Shown: positions 1-9,650 of the stretch, piece after piece
Layout: each line of letters opens with the position of its first letter
How positions within the stretch are numbered: position 1 is the stretch's first letter
NCBI GenBank assembly: GCA_016946835.1
Contig: JACVTC010000051.1
Span: 399,501 to 463,500 of the forward strand
Direction of reading: 5' to 3'
Source of the DNA: Neocallimastix lanati (nom. inval.)
Taxonomy: Eukaryota > Neocallimastigomycota > Neocallimastigomycetes > Neocallimastigales > Neocallimastigaceae
Length of the DNA stretch: 64,000 bases
Translations under genes and position numbers: made by a program
The notes under the pieces: generated by a model
Told to the model about the DNA's origin: nothing
Database searches by the model: none
What the model saw: the letters and a program-made list of their open reading frames with translations, nothing else

Positions 1-479
1 TTAGTATATTTGTAGTAATAAATTTAGAAGCAAAGTTTTATTTGTTATTTTCACCTTTCAAAAATTTTTCTTTTTAAACGATAAATATTGTATTGTTATA
101 GCTAATAAAATTATTAATTAATTATAATTATTAAATACAAAAAAAAATAATCTTTATTGTCGTACAATCTGATAGTACACACTGTCTGACGTGCAGCTTA
201 CCTAATGGTGTCATGCCACGCGTGTGCCACGATTACTATATTCAATATAAAATATAGCAGTTCAGAGCCCACTAGCCCAATTACTATGTAGGATAAACTT
301 AATCCGATAATCTATGTACGGAATAAAAAAAAAATTTTAAAAGTATTCAATAATATTTTTATTAACTAATAAAAATTAACTAAAAACACAATATTTTCAA
401 AGTAAATTAAGATTCTTTTACAGGAATTATTAAACAAATAAAGTATCAGTAATAAAAAAAAATAAAAAAAATTTAAATG
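1..479. other. Gene-free AT-rich flank
   Basis: No open frame that I can support. Positions about 160-330 are less AT-rich than the surroundings and may be part of an unrecognised repeat, but I see no protein similarity or RNA fold there. Confidence 0.5.
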
Positions 480-830
480 GCGAAGTTAGCCAAAGTCTGA
501 TACTTTATATAATAAAGTGCCTTATAACTAGCACAAAGAAAAGTAAAAAAAAATATATAAAAAAAACAATCTTACGCCTTCGGTGACGTAAGCTCCTTAT
601 TCGCCAGTGCTTGGAAAGTACCCGCACCTTCGTGTGTTGAAACGTTGAAGGCTGAACTATTATTACCGGGTCGGTAACCAAATACCTTCGTCTACTTTCC
701 AATTAATCTCCAAATTAACTACTATTCAATAACCTACTATGAATAGAGTTAATTTGTTGCTATCTGAGAATACACTGTGTATGAGCTCTATCCGCTCCTT
801 GTTATAATTTTACAAAATTTGTTTTTTTTT
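480..830 (-). mobile_element. Relic of a gypsy-type 5' leader, inverted
   Basis: Read on the minus strand, this stretch shares several blocks, in the same order, with the untranslated leader of the gypsy element at 3541-3890 on the plus strand. The shared blocks are an AGGAGCGG..AGAGCTCAT block, CTGGCGAATAAGGA, GTCACCGAAGGC, and a TAGTT.TAAGGCA block. Spacing differs and no gag follows in the window. I infer the leader of a related element in the opposite orientation, now truncated. A 65-residue open frame here (505-702, minus) has no protein features and is not called as a gene. Confidence 0.6.
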
Positions 831-1318
831 TTTTGAATCTTAATTTTACTTATTTAAAAAAATTTTTTTTTTTATATATATCAAACAAGCGCCATAGGTT
901 AATCAAAGGATTAACGACTTACTTGTTTATCAATATAAAATAAAAAAAATTAAAAAAAAATCTATGTTATTTACTATTATTTCTATTTAATTCCCCGATA
1001 TCTCCACCATATAAATGTTAAGGTTTTAGAGAATTAAATAAAAATAAAGTAAGGAAACACAAATTTTATTTATTTATTTATTATTTTTATTTATTTTATT
1101 AATTTTACTTGATGATATTTAAAAATTAGTAGCAAAATTTACAACTATTTATACTTTTTTCAAGGCATAAAAGTTGTTCTTGCCACTAAATTACATTTTA
1201 TTTATTTTTTTTTTTTTTTTTTTATAAAAACTATTAAATTTAAATTGATTTTTATAATTAATTATATAAAATTTAATTATAACAATATAAATAAAATACA
1301 TTTATAATATTAATAAAG

Positions 1319-1372
<54 letters not shown>

Positions 1373-1851
1373 TTATTTATTTAAAAATATCTAAAATATT
1401 ACTAATAAGAATTTATTTAATTGGCTATAATTTTTATTACAATCTGTTAAAATATTCAAATAAAAATAAAGGTTTTTAATAAAATAAAATATTTTTCAAT
1501 ATAAAATAAAACATTTCGATATAAAATTTTATAATAAAAAGTTAAAATATAATATATAAATTTTTAATTATCAATATATAAAAATATTATTAATATAAAT
1601 TTTCATTATTAATATAAAAAAAAAATAAGATTTATTATTAATATTGCTAATATAAGTTTTAAATATATAAAAATATTACTTTTAATATAAGATTTAATAT
1701 AAAAATATAAAGTTTAATATAATATTTGATTTAATTTTTGATCTTTGGATTTAAAAATTTATTAAAGTACAAAAATAATAATGTACACATAATGTATTAG
1801 AAATAAATCGTAGATTTAATTAAGAATGCATTATTTAGTACATTCTTATCA
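831..1851. other. AT-rich gene-free stretch with a T50 tract
   Basis: Contains a T homopolymer at about 1321-1370 and (TTTA)-like runs near 1070. Nothing coding is seen. Its right edge is the abrupt start of the truncated 5' LTR of element 1. The bases just left of that edge do not match the flank expected if the element had inserted intact. Confidence 0.5.
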
Positions 1852-1874
1852 CATAACTAGTAAATTAGTAACTA

Positions 1875-1930
1875 TGGTTCAATGGTAAGTTACCATAACC
1901 ATCGGGCTGAACCCTTAGGGTTCGACACCC
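1875..1930 (+). other. tRNA-like A-box/B-box segment inside the LTR
   Basis: TGGTTCAATGGTA (A-box-like, 1875-1887) and GGGTTCGACACCC (B-box-like, 1918-1930) sit at tRNA-like spacing. The first is followed by ACCA, which could close a D-stem, and the second closes a short T-stem. I could not form an acceptor stem, so it is not a tRNA gene. The same segment occurs in the 3' LTR at 7999-8054. It may be an internal pol III-like promoter relic or a fragment of a captured tRNA; this is inference. Confidence 0.45.
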
Positions 1931-1994
1931 ACTCTTTCCAAATTTTAATAACTTTTTATTTATTATAACTAGAATATTAAAGAAATTACTAGTG

Positions 1995-2023
1995 TTTATC
2001 GGTTAAACAATTGAACCGATAAA
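1995..2023. repeat. Inverted repeat with 10-bp arms in the LTR
   Basis: TTTATCGGTT and AACCGATAAA are perfect reverse complements separated by 9 bases. The structure is repeated in the 3' LTR at 8119-8147. It could be a transcript hairpin or a dyad binding site; the sequence alone does not decide. Confidence 0.6.
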
Positions 2024-2183
2024 ACTAAAAAAATTTATTTTATTAATATTTTTTATCATTTTTTATCTAAGATTCATTTTCTAGAAAGAAAACTTGTTTT
2101 CTTTAATTTTCTTTAATTTTCTTTTATTTCTAATAATTACTAATAACAACTGATAACTTAAAATAATTAATTTTCCTGAAAAA

Positions 2184-2194
2184 CTATAAATAGG
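2184..2194 (+). promoter_or_regulatory. TATA-like box in the LTR
   Basis: CTATAAATAGG stands out as the best TATA-type match in the LTR, about 220 bp before its end, where a U3/R boundary would be expected. In such AT-rich DNA the match is only suggestive. Confidence 0.4.
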
Positions 2195-2412
2195 TGTAAA
2201 ATTTCATAATAAAATATTTTTACTTGTGCTTTTATTAATTAATTTTAAAGTAATTTAAAATATTACAATGATTAATTAATAAAATAATAATTTACATTTT
2301 TACTAATAAAAAAACTTATTTTAATAAAACATATTTTGAATTACTTTAGTGTCGAGAACCTTTTGTGTAAAAAACCTTATAACAATCTTAAGTAACATTA
2401 AGATTTGTTACA

Positions 2413-3234
2413 ATAAAAGCACCCTTTGACAAAAAAAAACACGAAACCTTCTCGAGACAAATCTACTCTTTTGGAATCTACTCTTTTAAGAATCTACTTT
2501 TTTGGAATCTACTCTTTTGGAATCTACTCTTTTAAGAATCTACTTTTTTGGAATCTACTCTTTTGGAATCTACTCTTTTAAAACTTTAAACAACTCTTGG
2601 GCTACCGCTAATAATTATATTATCACTAAAACAATATTTTTCTGTGGAATACTTCCTTAAAAAATTCTATTCTTGAATCTAGTATCTTTTGGATTATTTC
2701 TTTTTATAGGTTATCTACCTTTCTTTTGTATTCCTTCTTTACTCAATTCTTGCCCAATTTTTCCTTAGATTCTTCGCTTACTCTTTATTATAAACATATT
2801 TTCAAATTAAATTCTATCTACCTTTGGATTCCTCTTTGAAACTCTACCTATACCTTTTTGATTTTAAAAAAAAAAAAATTTTTATTATTAAATGAATATA
2901 TAAGCCTAACCCTATATTCTATAATATATTTAAGTGAATGAATATATAGTATCTTAGATAAAAACTATAATATAATTAATTGAACAAATGTACTATTTAT
3001 TAGATAAAATTTATAGTAAATTTAATTGAACAAATATATTATTTATTAGATAAATTTATAGTAAAACTAATTGAACAAATATACTATTTATTAGATAAAT
3101 TCTGAAAGAAAATTAAGTGGACATATACATAATTTTAGATAAAATTTAACTATAATCTAAGTGAAAGAATATAATATATTTTAGATAAATTAATACTTAA
3201 AACTAAATATATATATTAATAATTAGCTAAATAA

Positions 3235-3300
<66 letters not shown>

Positions 3301-3981
3301 TAATAAAATTTACTAATAAGGAGAATCGGTATAGACAATCCTTATTCTCTTTTTTTCTTTTTATTTAATTCCTTAATTTTGTGTTGGCCCTCGCTGGTAG
3401 GCTCAGACGTAAGCCCTACATCTCAGCTCTTTCAGTTAAAATTCACTGAAAGAACAGCAACACAAAAAAAAAAAAGAGAAAAAGAATTTTTAATTTTTAA
3501 TAAGTTTTCGTGTCCATATTTTTAAGGTAATACGATAAATATACTAGGAGCGGTTAGAGCTCATAAACAGAGTTTCGGCGTATATTAACTAGTTTCAGTA
3601 GGTTAGAAACTATAGTCGTTAATTATTTGAATATAAACGGGCTTCAAAACCCTAGAGTGTAAAGAGAGTGTGGATTAAAAGAGAACCACATCCTACCAAC
3701 CAACTTCAACAGTTCGGCGGTTGCTCTATTCGAATAAGCTCTGGCGAATAAGGAACTATAGTCACCGAAGGCTATAGGTTGGTCGTGAAGGTAAAGCGAC
3801 ATTAAAATATATAGTTTTTAATTTTATTTTGAGGTCTAGTATATACCTCTAGTTAGTAGCTTTTGCCGGTTTTTTTTTAGTTGTAAGGCATTAAAAGCGA
3901 AATTTAAATTGTATTTACCTTAAATAAAAAGTTCTTCAATAATTAAATTATCAAATAAATCTATTTTGAAAAAGCAAGAAA
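2413..3981 (+). other. Long untranslated leader of element 1
   Basis: About 1.57 kb separates the LTR from the gag start. It holds three to four local arrays: 15-bp units of the GGAATCTACTCTTTT type at about 2460-2580; repeated TTGAACAAATATACTATTTAT-like units of about 60 bp at 2940-3130; a long A tract at about 3242-3296; and a large inverted repeat at about 3340-3490 that encloses a smaller stem (CTTTCAGT/ACTGAAAG). Immediately after the LTR there is no TGG-type primer-binding site; the sequence begins ATAAAAGCACCC. Leader parts from 3541 on recur, inverted, at 480-830. Confidence 0.6.
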
Positions 3982-4863
3982 ATGGAAGAAGATACCTTTT
4001 TAAATGCCAGTGCTACCAATAAAGATGGATTCGCTGGAGATCGTCGTTACTTTAAAGGATTTTTAGCAAAAATGAATCTAATATTCATGCTTGATCCCGA
4101 ACGATTTAATAATGATCCAATAAAGGTTGCGTATATCATTTCTAGACTCTACGGCTCTGCAATGAACTGGGCTGCTACTTTAATTGAAAATAACGATCCA
4201 TGTTTAAATAACTATCAACAATTCACCTCAAGATTTAAGGCTACTTTTGGGAGCTACGATTCGACTTTCATTGCTAACCAGAAATTGAAGACAATTAAAC
4301 AAAAACGCATCGGTGAAATAACAAACTATATTCTCGAATTCAATAGATATTCTGACGAATCTTCGTGGAATGAAGAAGCTAAAATGGATGCTTTCCTCAA
4401 TGGACTTAACGATCAAATTGCTACCAAAATATATGAAATGTTTCCAGGACCAAGATCTCTTTTCGCATTACAAACTATTGCCTCTAGACTAGATAGTCGT
4501 ATTGCTGCGTATAGACAATTTTCTAATCCACAAAACAGATCAAATAATAATAATAATAATGATAACAGAAATAATAACAGAAACAATAATAATAGAAGAC
4601 CAAATAAAGGAAAAAAGCCTTTCAAATTCAATACCCGAGGTCCTTTGTCTAATGAAGAAAAGGAAAGAAGAAGAAAAGAACATCTTTGTGCCTATTGTGG
4701 ATCAGCTAACCATTCCCTTGACCATTGCCCACTAGTAAACAGAAATAAAGCCTCTTCAAGCAGTTCTCATATCACTGTAAAGAGTTCTATCAGAAACAGA
4801 TTACAAATAACAAATTTTAACACAAAAATAAAAAAAACACGTAATAAAAATTCGTTTTTTTAA
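3982..4863 (+). pseudogene. Gag of element 1, 3' part interrupted by a solo LTR
   Basis: Retrotransposon capsid/nucleocapsid protein. Residues about 20-165 resemble the retrotransposon gag domain, with conserved aromatics around YIISRLYGSAMNWA. A poly-Asn/Arg linker follows at about 185-215. A CCHC zinc knuckle CX2CX4HX4C follows at C236, C239, H244 and C249. Genuine gag sequence ends near residue 265, where the solo LTR begins; the last 28 residues to the stop at 4861-4863 are read from LTR sequence. Removing the LTR and one duplication copy would bring this frame directly into the protease frame at 5552, so gag and pol were originally one open frame. The start is the first ATG after the leader. 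Confidence 0.85.
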
Positions 4864-5545
4864 ATAAAATAATCTTTATTAATTAAAAAAATTAAATCTC
4901 TTTTTTGTTATTAACTATCATATAGTCAATAACTAATACATCGATTTAATTATAGAAATTTACATGTATTTATATTTTTTCATTATTACATTATAATATA
5001 TTATTTCTATCTAATTTACATATATTACTATTTAGTTATAAACAAAATATTTATTAATAATTTTATTAAATAATAATTAACTAAACTAAACAATAATTAA
5101 TTTAATAAACTTTCAACTTATTTACAATAATAATTAAATTCAATAACAACTCATTTATTATATATTTATTATATAAATATTATTAATACTAATGTTTATA
5201 TATTTACAATTCAAAACTATTTTTGTAAACTATTTAAACTAATTTTAACTATTTAAAACTATTCCGAAATTAATTTTAAAGTATTTTAAACTAACTAAAC
5301 TAAATTAACTAAGTTAAATAGAATAACTATTTTAAATAAACTAAACTAAATTAACTAACTTAAATAAATTATTTAGATTTAAGTTATTATCCAAAATTAT
5401 TTAAATAATAATTTTTCCTTTATGAAAACTTTACATAAATTTATAATTAATTTTCATATACGTAAATCATAAATTTTTTGTAATTTTATTACATTAATTA
5501 ATTATGTAATAATTAATTTATTAAAGATTTTATTAAATCTTTACA
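4776..5545 (-). mobile_element. Solo LTR inserted between gag and protease of element 1
   Basis: 770 bp with TGTAAAG..CTTTACA ends, flanked on both sides by the direct repeat ATCAC (4771-4775 and 5546-5550). On the minus strand it aligns with the LTR at 8879-9650 (772 bp): both begin TGTAAAGAT and share blocks such as AATCGATGTA, AATTAATAAAGATTATTTTA and TTTTTGTGTTA. The 5-bp duplication fits gypsy integration. A lone LTR indicates later LTR-LTR recombination. Confidence 0.85.
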
Positions 5546-5551
5546 ATCACT

Positions 5552-7657
5552 AATCTTGAACCTAAAACCATTCCAAGAATAAGAATTTCTGATCAACCCG
5601 ATGTAAAGCTACCAATTTTTGAATTCTCTCTTAATGTTTCCAATATTTCTACAAAAACTAAAATTCTTCTGGACTGCGGCTCTCAACTTAATTTAATGGA
5701 TGTATACTTCGCAAAAGAAAACAATATTCCTTACTCTAGTGAATGTAATCTCCCTAATGTATCTGGAATTGGCGGTATTCAGTCAATCATAGGTAAAACT
5801 GCACAAATATCCTTAAAATATAAAAACCACATATGTAAAACAAGTTTCTATGTTGTTGACCTTCCTTCGTATTGTGCTATTTTAGGCATTGACTGGCTAG
5901 AAACTCATAATCCCACTATAGACTTTGCCTCAAAAGAACTCTCTTTCAAATCCAACTATTGTATTTCCAATTGTCTTGTACTTCCCAGCGCCTTCACTAC
6001 TTATGTTCCTTTAAATACTATTAAAAAGAATGATAAAGAAGAAGAAGATAAAGAAAGTAATAAAATAAATAAATCATTACCAAAGAAATTACTTCCATTT
6101 AAGGATATTTTTAGCGAAATATATGCGAATGCACTTTCTCGAAGACCTGATTATGCATCAAATGAAGAAGAACTGTCCTCTGACATTCCTTTCAACGTCT
6201 TAAAACCTGATAATTTTTGCGCTACCACTTCCATTGCCTCTTTAAATGATCAAATACTCCATGAATACAAGAAAGATAAATATTATAATGAAATCTGCAA
6301 AAAACTCAACTCTAAAGAAGACTTCCCAGAATCTATTAAATTTTCTTTAAGTAACAACTTCTTACTCTTTGATGGAAAAATTTATGTTCCCCTTAACTGT
6401 CGTTCTTCCGTATTAAATATCTGTCATGACTCCCCATCTGCTGGTCATTTTGGTTTCAAGAAAACTTTCTCCTTAATCAATCGTGACTTTTGGTGGTCAT
6501 CTATGCAAAAAGATATTAAAGACTATATTAAATCTTGTGAAATCTGTTGTCGTTCAAAGGATTCTAGACACAAACCTTATGGATTTCTGAACCCACTAGA
6601 AATTCCTGACCGACCTTGGACTTCGCTTTCCATGGATTTCATCACTGATCTCCCTTCATCTAATGGATATACTTGTATTTTTGTTGTTCTCGATAGATTC
6701 ACAAAAATGGGTCACTTCATCCCATTTCCTAACGTTCCTTCTTCTGAAGATACTGCTAAGGCATTCATGACTCATATTTTCAGACTTCATGGATTACCAA
6801 ATGAAATTCTTTCCGATAGAGGTACTCAATTCACTTCTAAATTCTGGACTTCTATTTGCAAAACTCTCAATATCTCAATGAAACTTTCTTCTCCCTTTCA
6901 CCATCAAACCAACGGTTTAACGGAGAGAGTGAACTCCGTTGTAGAACAATTTCTCAGATGTTACTCTAATTTTAAAGGTTCAAATTGGTATAATTATCTA
7001 TTCCTTGCTGAATTCTGCTACAACAATTCTATTCAAGAATCATTAAATAAATCACCTTTCTACGCAAATTATGGTTACAACCCTCGCTTCTCACCAGCTG
7101 TGCCAAGTTCTATTGATGTTCCGCGTGCTGAAGAATTTACAACAAACTTAGCGAAACTTTTCAAACAGTTAAAAGAAAATTTAAAACAAGCAAGAAATAA
7201 ACAAGAAAAATTCGCCAACCAACACAGAATTAAAGCACCTGAATTCAAAGTAAACGACAAAGTTTGGATAAACAGTTCACTCATACTAAGAAATAAAAAT
7301 AAAAAATCAAAACCAAGAAAGATAGGACCTTATAAAATTATTGAAAAAGTCTCTCCAGTAACATACAAAATTGATTTTCCAAAAAATATAAGAATACACC
7401 CAATTATCCATGTATCAGAACTTGAGCCATACTACAAAAACAATTTTAAAAGGAAAAAGGAACCTCCACCTCCAATTATAATTAATGATGAAGAAGAATA
7501 TGAAGTAGAAGAAATACTTGATAAAAGAAAACATTATGGAAAGATTCAATATCTTATTAAGTGGAAAGGATATCCTTTATCTGAAGCATCTTGGGAACCG
7601 GAAGAAAACCTCAACTGTCCAGAAATACTCAAAAAATTTAATAAATCAAACAAATAA
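5552..7657 (+). pseudogene. Protease-integrase-chromodomain remnant of pol (RT-RNase H deleted)
   Basis: The frame is open from the solo LTR; the first ATG is at 5696 and residues below are counted from it. Upstream of that ATG lies LLDCGSQ, a retropepsin-type DXGS active site with Cys in place of Ser/Thr, and residues 61-68 give the ILGIDWL motif that ends the protease. At 134-140 the start of RT (LPFKDIFS) is followed at once by the end of RNase H (NALSRRPDY, 145-153), so the whole polymerase-RNase H segment is absent. Integrase follows with H244, H251, C281, C284 and catalytic D314, D374, E410 (D,D35E). A chromodomain occupies about 600-650 ([21 protein letters not shown]). Apart from the deletion there is no stop or frameshift. 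Confidence 0.87.
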
Positions 7658-7964
7658 ACTTATATTTAGAAAATGAATCTATAATATTAATTATACAAAA
7701 ATTTATATTTATTAATATCAAATTTATTTCTATTAATATCAATATCAATAATCTTTATTATTTTTACTTATTAATATAAATATTATTTAAATTCATGTAA
7801 CCTTATTATTAATAATGTATTTTTATGTTTATCATGTATTGAAATTTTACACCAAATAACTATTAAAATAATTTATATATTAAAATAATTAAATAAAATT
7901 TTCTTAGTATAGTTTAGCCTAGCTTTGAGATTCGTCTGGTATCCGAATCCTAGAGGAGGACCAT

Positions 7965-8536
7965 GTAACGAAACTCATAACTAGTAAATTAGTAACTATG
8001 GTTCAATGGTAAGTTACCATAACCATCGGGCTGAACCCTTAGGGTTCGACACCCACTCTTTCCAAATTTTAATAACTTTTTATTTATTATAACTAGAATA
8101 TTAAAGAAATTACTAGTGTTTATCGGTTAAACAATTGAACCGATAAAACTAAAAAAATTTATTTTATTAATATTTTTTATCATTTTTTATCTAAGATTCA
8201 TTTTCTAGAAAGAAAACTTGTTTTCTTTAATTTTCTTTAATTTTCTTTTATTTCTAATAATTACTAATAACAACTGATAACTTAAAATAATTAATTTTCC
8301 TGAAAAACTATAAATAGGTGTAAAATTTCATAATAAAATATTTTTACTTGTGCTTTTATTAATTAATTTTAAAGTAATTTAAAATATTACAATGATTAAT
8401 TAATAAAATAATAATTTACATTTTTACTAATAAAAAAACTTATTTTAATAAAACATATTTTGAATTACTTTAGTGTCGAGAACCTTTTGTGTAAAAAACC
8501 TTATAACAATCTTAAGTAACATTAAGATTTGTTACA
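7965..8536 (+). repeat. 3' LTR of element 1 (572 bp)
   Basis: Begins TGTAACG directly after the purine-rich AGAGGAGGACCA and ends GTTACA. It is identical to the 5' copy over the shared 561 bp. The next base is inside the chromodomain coding region of a different element. Confidence 0.88.
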
Positions 8537-8841
8537 GTAGAAGAAATATTAATCTTAATACGGATACAATTGATAGAACTCCTGAAAGAATAATTAAAAT
8601 GAAAACCTTTAACAATAAGAATCGTTACTTGATTAAATGGAAAGGATGCGATTCTAGTGAAAATACTTGGATTGATGAAGATCAAATTCTTGATAGACAA
8701 TTAATACAAGAATATTACAGAAAAGAAAAGAAGAACAAATCTTCGAATGTTAACAACGAATTCTGTCAACCACCTGATGATGCAAACGAGTACTATGTTA
8801 GACATAAATATCAACCTTTTGTAATTGATCTTCCTTCTTAA
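8537..8841 (+). pseudogene. Chromodomain C-terminus of a second gypsy element (element 2)
   Basis: An open frame that enters from the LTR of element 1 and encodes a chromodomain (RYLIKWKGCDSSENTWIDED) followed by a basic tail that ends in IDLPS. The integrase and everything upstream are missing; they should lie left of element 1 but do not. The stop is followed within 40 bp by a purine-rich tract and the element's 3' LTR, so this is the natural end of its pol. Sequence differs clearly from the chromodomain of element 1. Confidence 0.75.
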
Positions 8842-8878
8842 AGTTAATCTCGCAGGAGCTCGACTTAAGGGGCGAGAT

Positions 8879-9650
8879 TGTAAAGATATTATTAATATCT
8901 TTATAAATTTTAATTAAATTTAATCATAAATTTAAGTAAAATTGAAATAAATCTATTAAAAATCACGTGTATAAAATTATTGCAAATAATTTTAAACAAA
9001 ACTTCGACTTCTTCCAATCATACTAATAAATTAAAAATTTCTCTTGTGAAACTAGTAATTGAAAATCATTTCTTTTTATGTAATTTAAATTAAATAATAA
9101 GAGTTAAGGTTTTTTACAAGATAAATTAACAACATGAAACTATGCAATTAGTCATGTTGAAACTTGCGGCATTTTATGCTAAAATTATATTAAATAATTA
9201 TGACAACTTTTATATTATTTTTAAATAGAAAATATAATAAGAATTTATTAATAATATTTAAATAATAAATAAATAATAAATGAGCTCGATTGAAATTGTT
9301 TATATTTATTTTAGTTATTAATTATAATTCTCTTTATTTAGTAATAGTTAATTATTTATTATTAGTTTAGGTTAGTATTGTTTTTAAATAAATAGTTAGA
9401 TAATATAATTCAATAGGAATTATATATTATAAATGTAATAAGATAAAAATATAAATAGTTAACCAAATTTCATGTATTTTAATCGATGTAATTGTTATTA
9501 ACGATTTATTGTTAATAACACTGATAATTAATAAAGATTATTTTAAAATTTAAATATAATAAAACTTATTTGTTTATAAAACATTTTTGTGTTATTTAGT
9601 GTTATTATAATTTTTGACTTATAATCTATTTTTTAAATCAAAACTTTATA
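8879..9650 (+). repeat. 3' LTR of element 2
   Basis: Begins TGTAAAGAT directly after the tract CTTAAGGGGCGAGAT, a typical polypurine tract. The end is placed at CTTTATA by alignment with the solo LTR at 4776-5545, which ends CTTTACA in the same orientation. It is about 772 bp. The pairing of this element with the solo LTR shows that the two belong to one family. Confidence 0.7.

Larger units (their letters stand above)
1852..2412 (+). repeat. 5' LTR of element 1, missing its first 11 bp
   Basis: Identical to 7976-8536. The 3' copy begins TGTAACGAAACT at 7965 and both end in GTTACA, giving the expected TG..CA ends and a 6-bp terminal inversion (TGTAAC/GTTACA). The 5' copy starts only at the shared CATAACTAG, so its first 11 bp are replaced by unrelated sequence. 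It carries a tRNA-like A-box/B-box pair, a 10-bp-arm inverted repeat and a TATA-like box. Confidence 0.88.
1852..8536 (+). mobile_element. Ty3/gypsy chromodomain retrotransposon lacking RT-RNase H (element 1)
   Basis: The order is truncated 5' LTR (1852-2412), long leader, gag (3982 on), solo LTR insertion (4776-5545), protease, integrase, chromodomain (to 7657), a purine-rich tract at about 7951-7964, and 3' LTR (7965-8536). The two LTRs match base for base over 561 bp at a constant offset of 6124, so the copy is young or recently converted. The reading frame passes from the end of protease into the end of RNase H, so the polymerase is gone. Mobility would therefore depend on enzymes from related copies. 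A chromodomain at the integrase C-terminus places it among chromoviruses. The 3' LTR lies directly against the chromodomain of another element, so element 1 is nested. Confidence 0.85.

Noticed and set aside
1875-1930. Functional tRNA gene in the LTR
   Set aside because: A-box and B-box are present, but no acceptor stem or anticodon arm can be formed.
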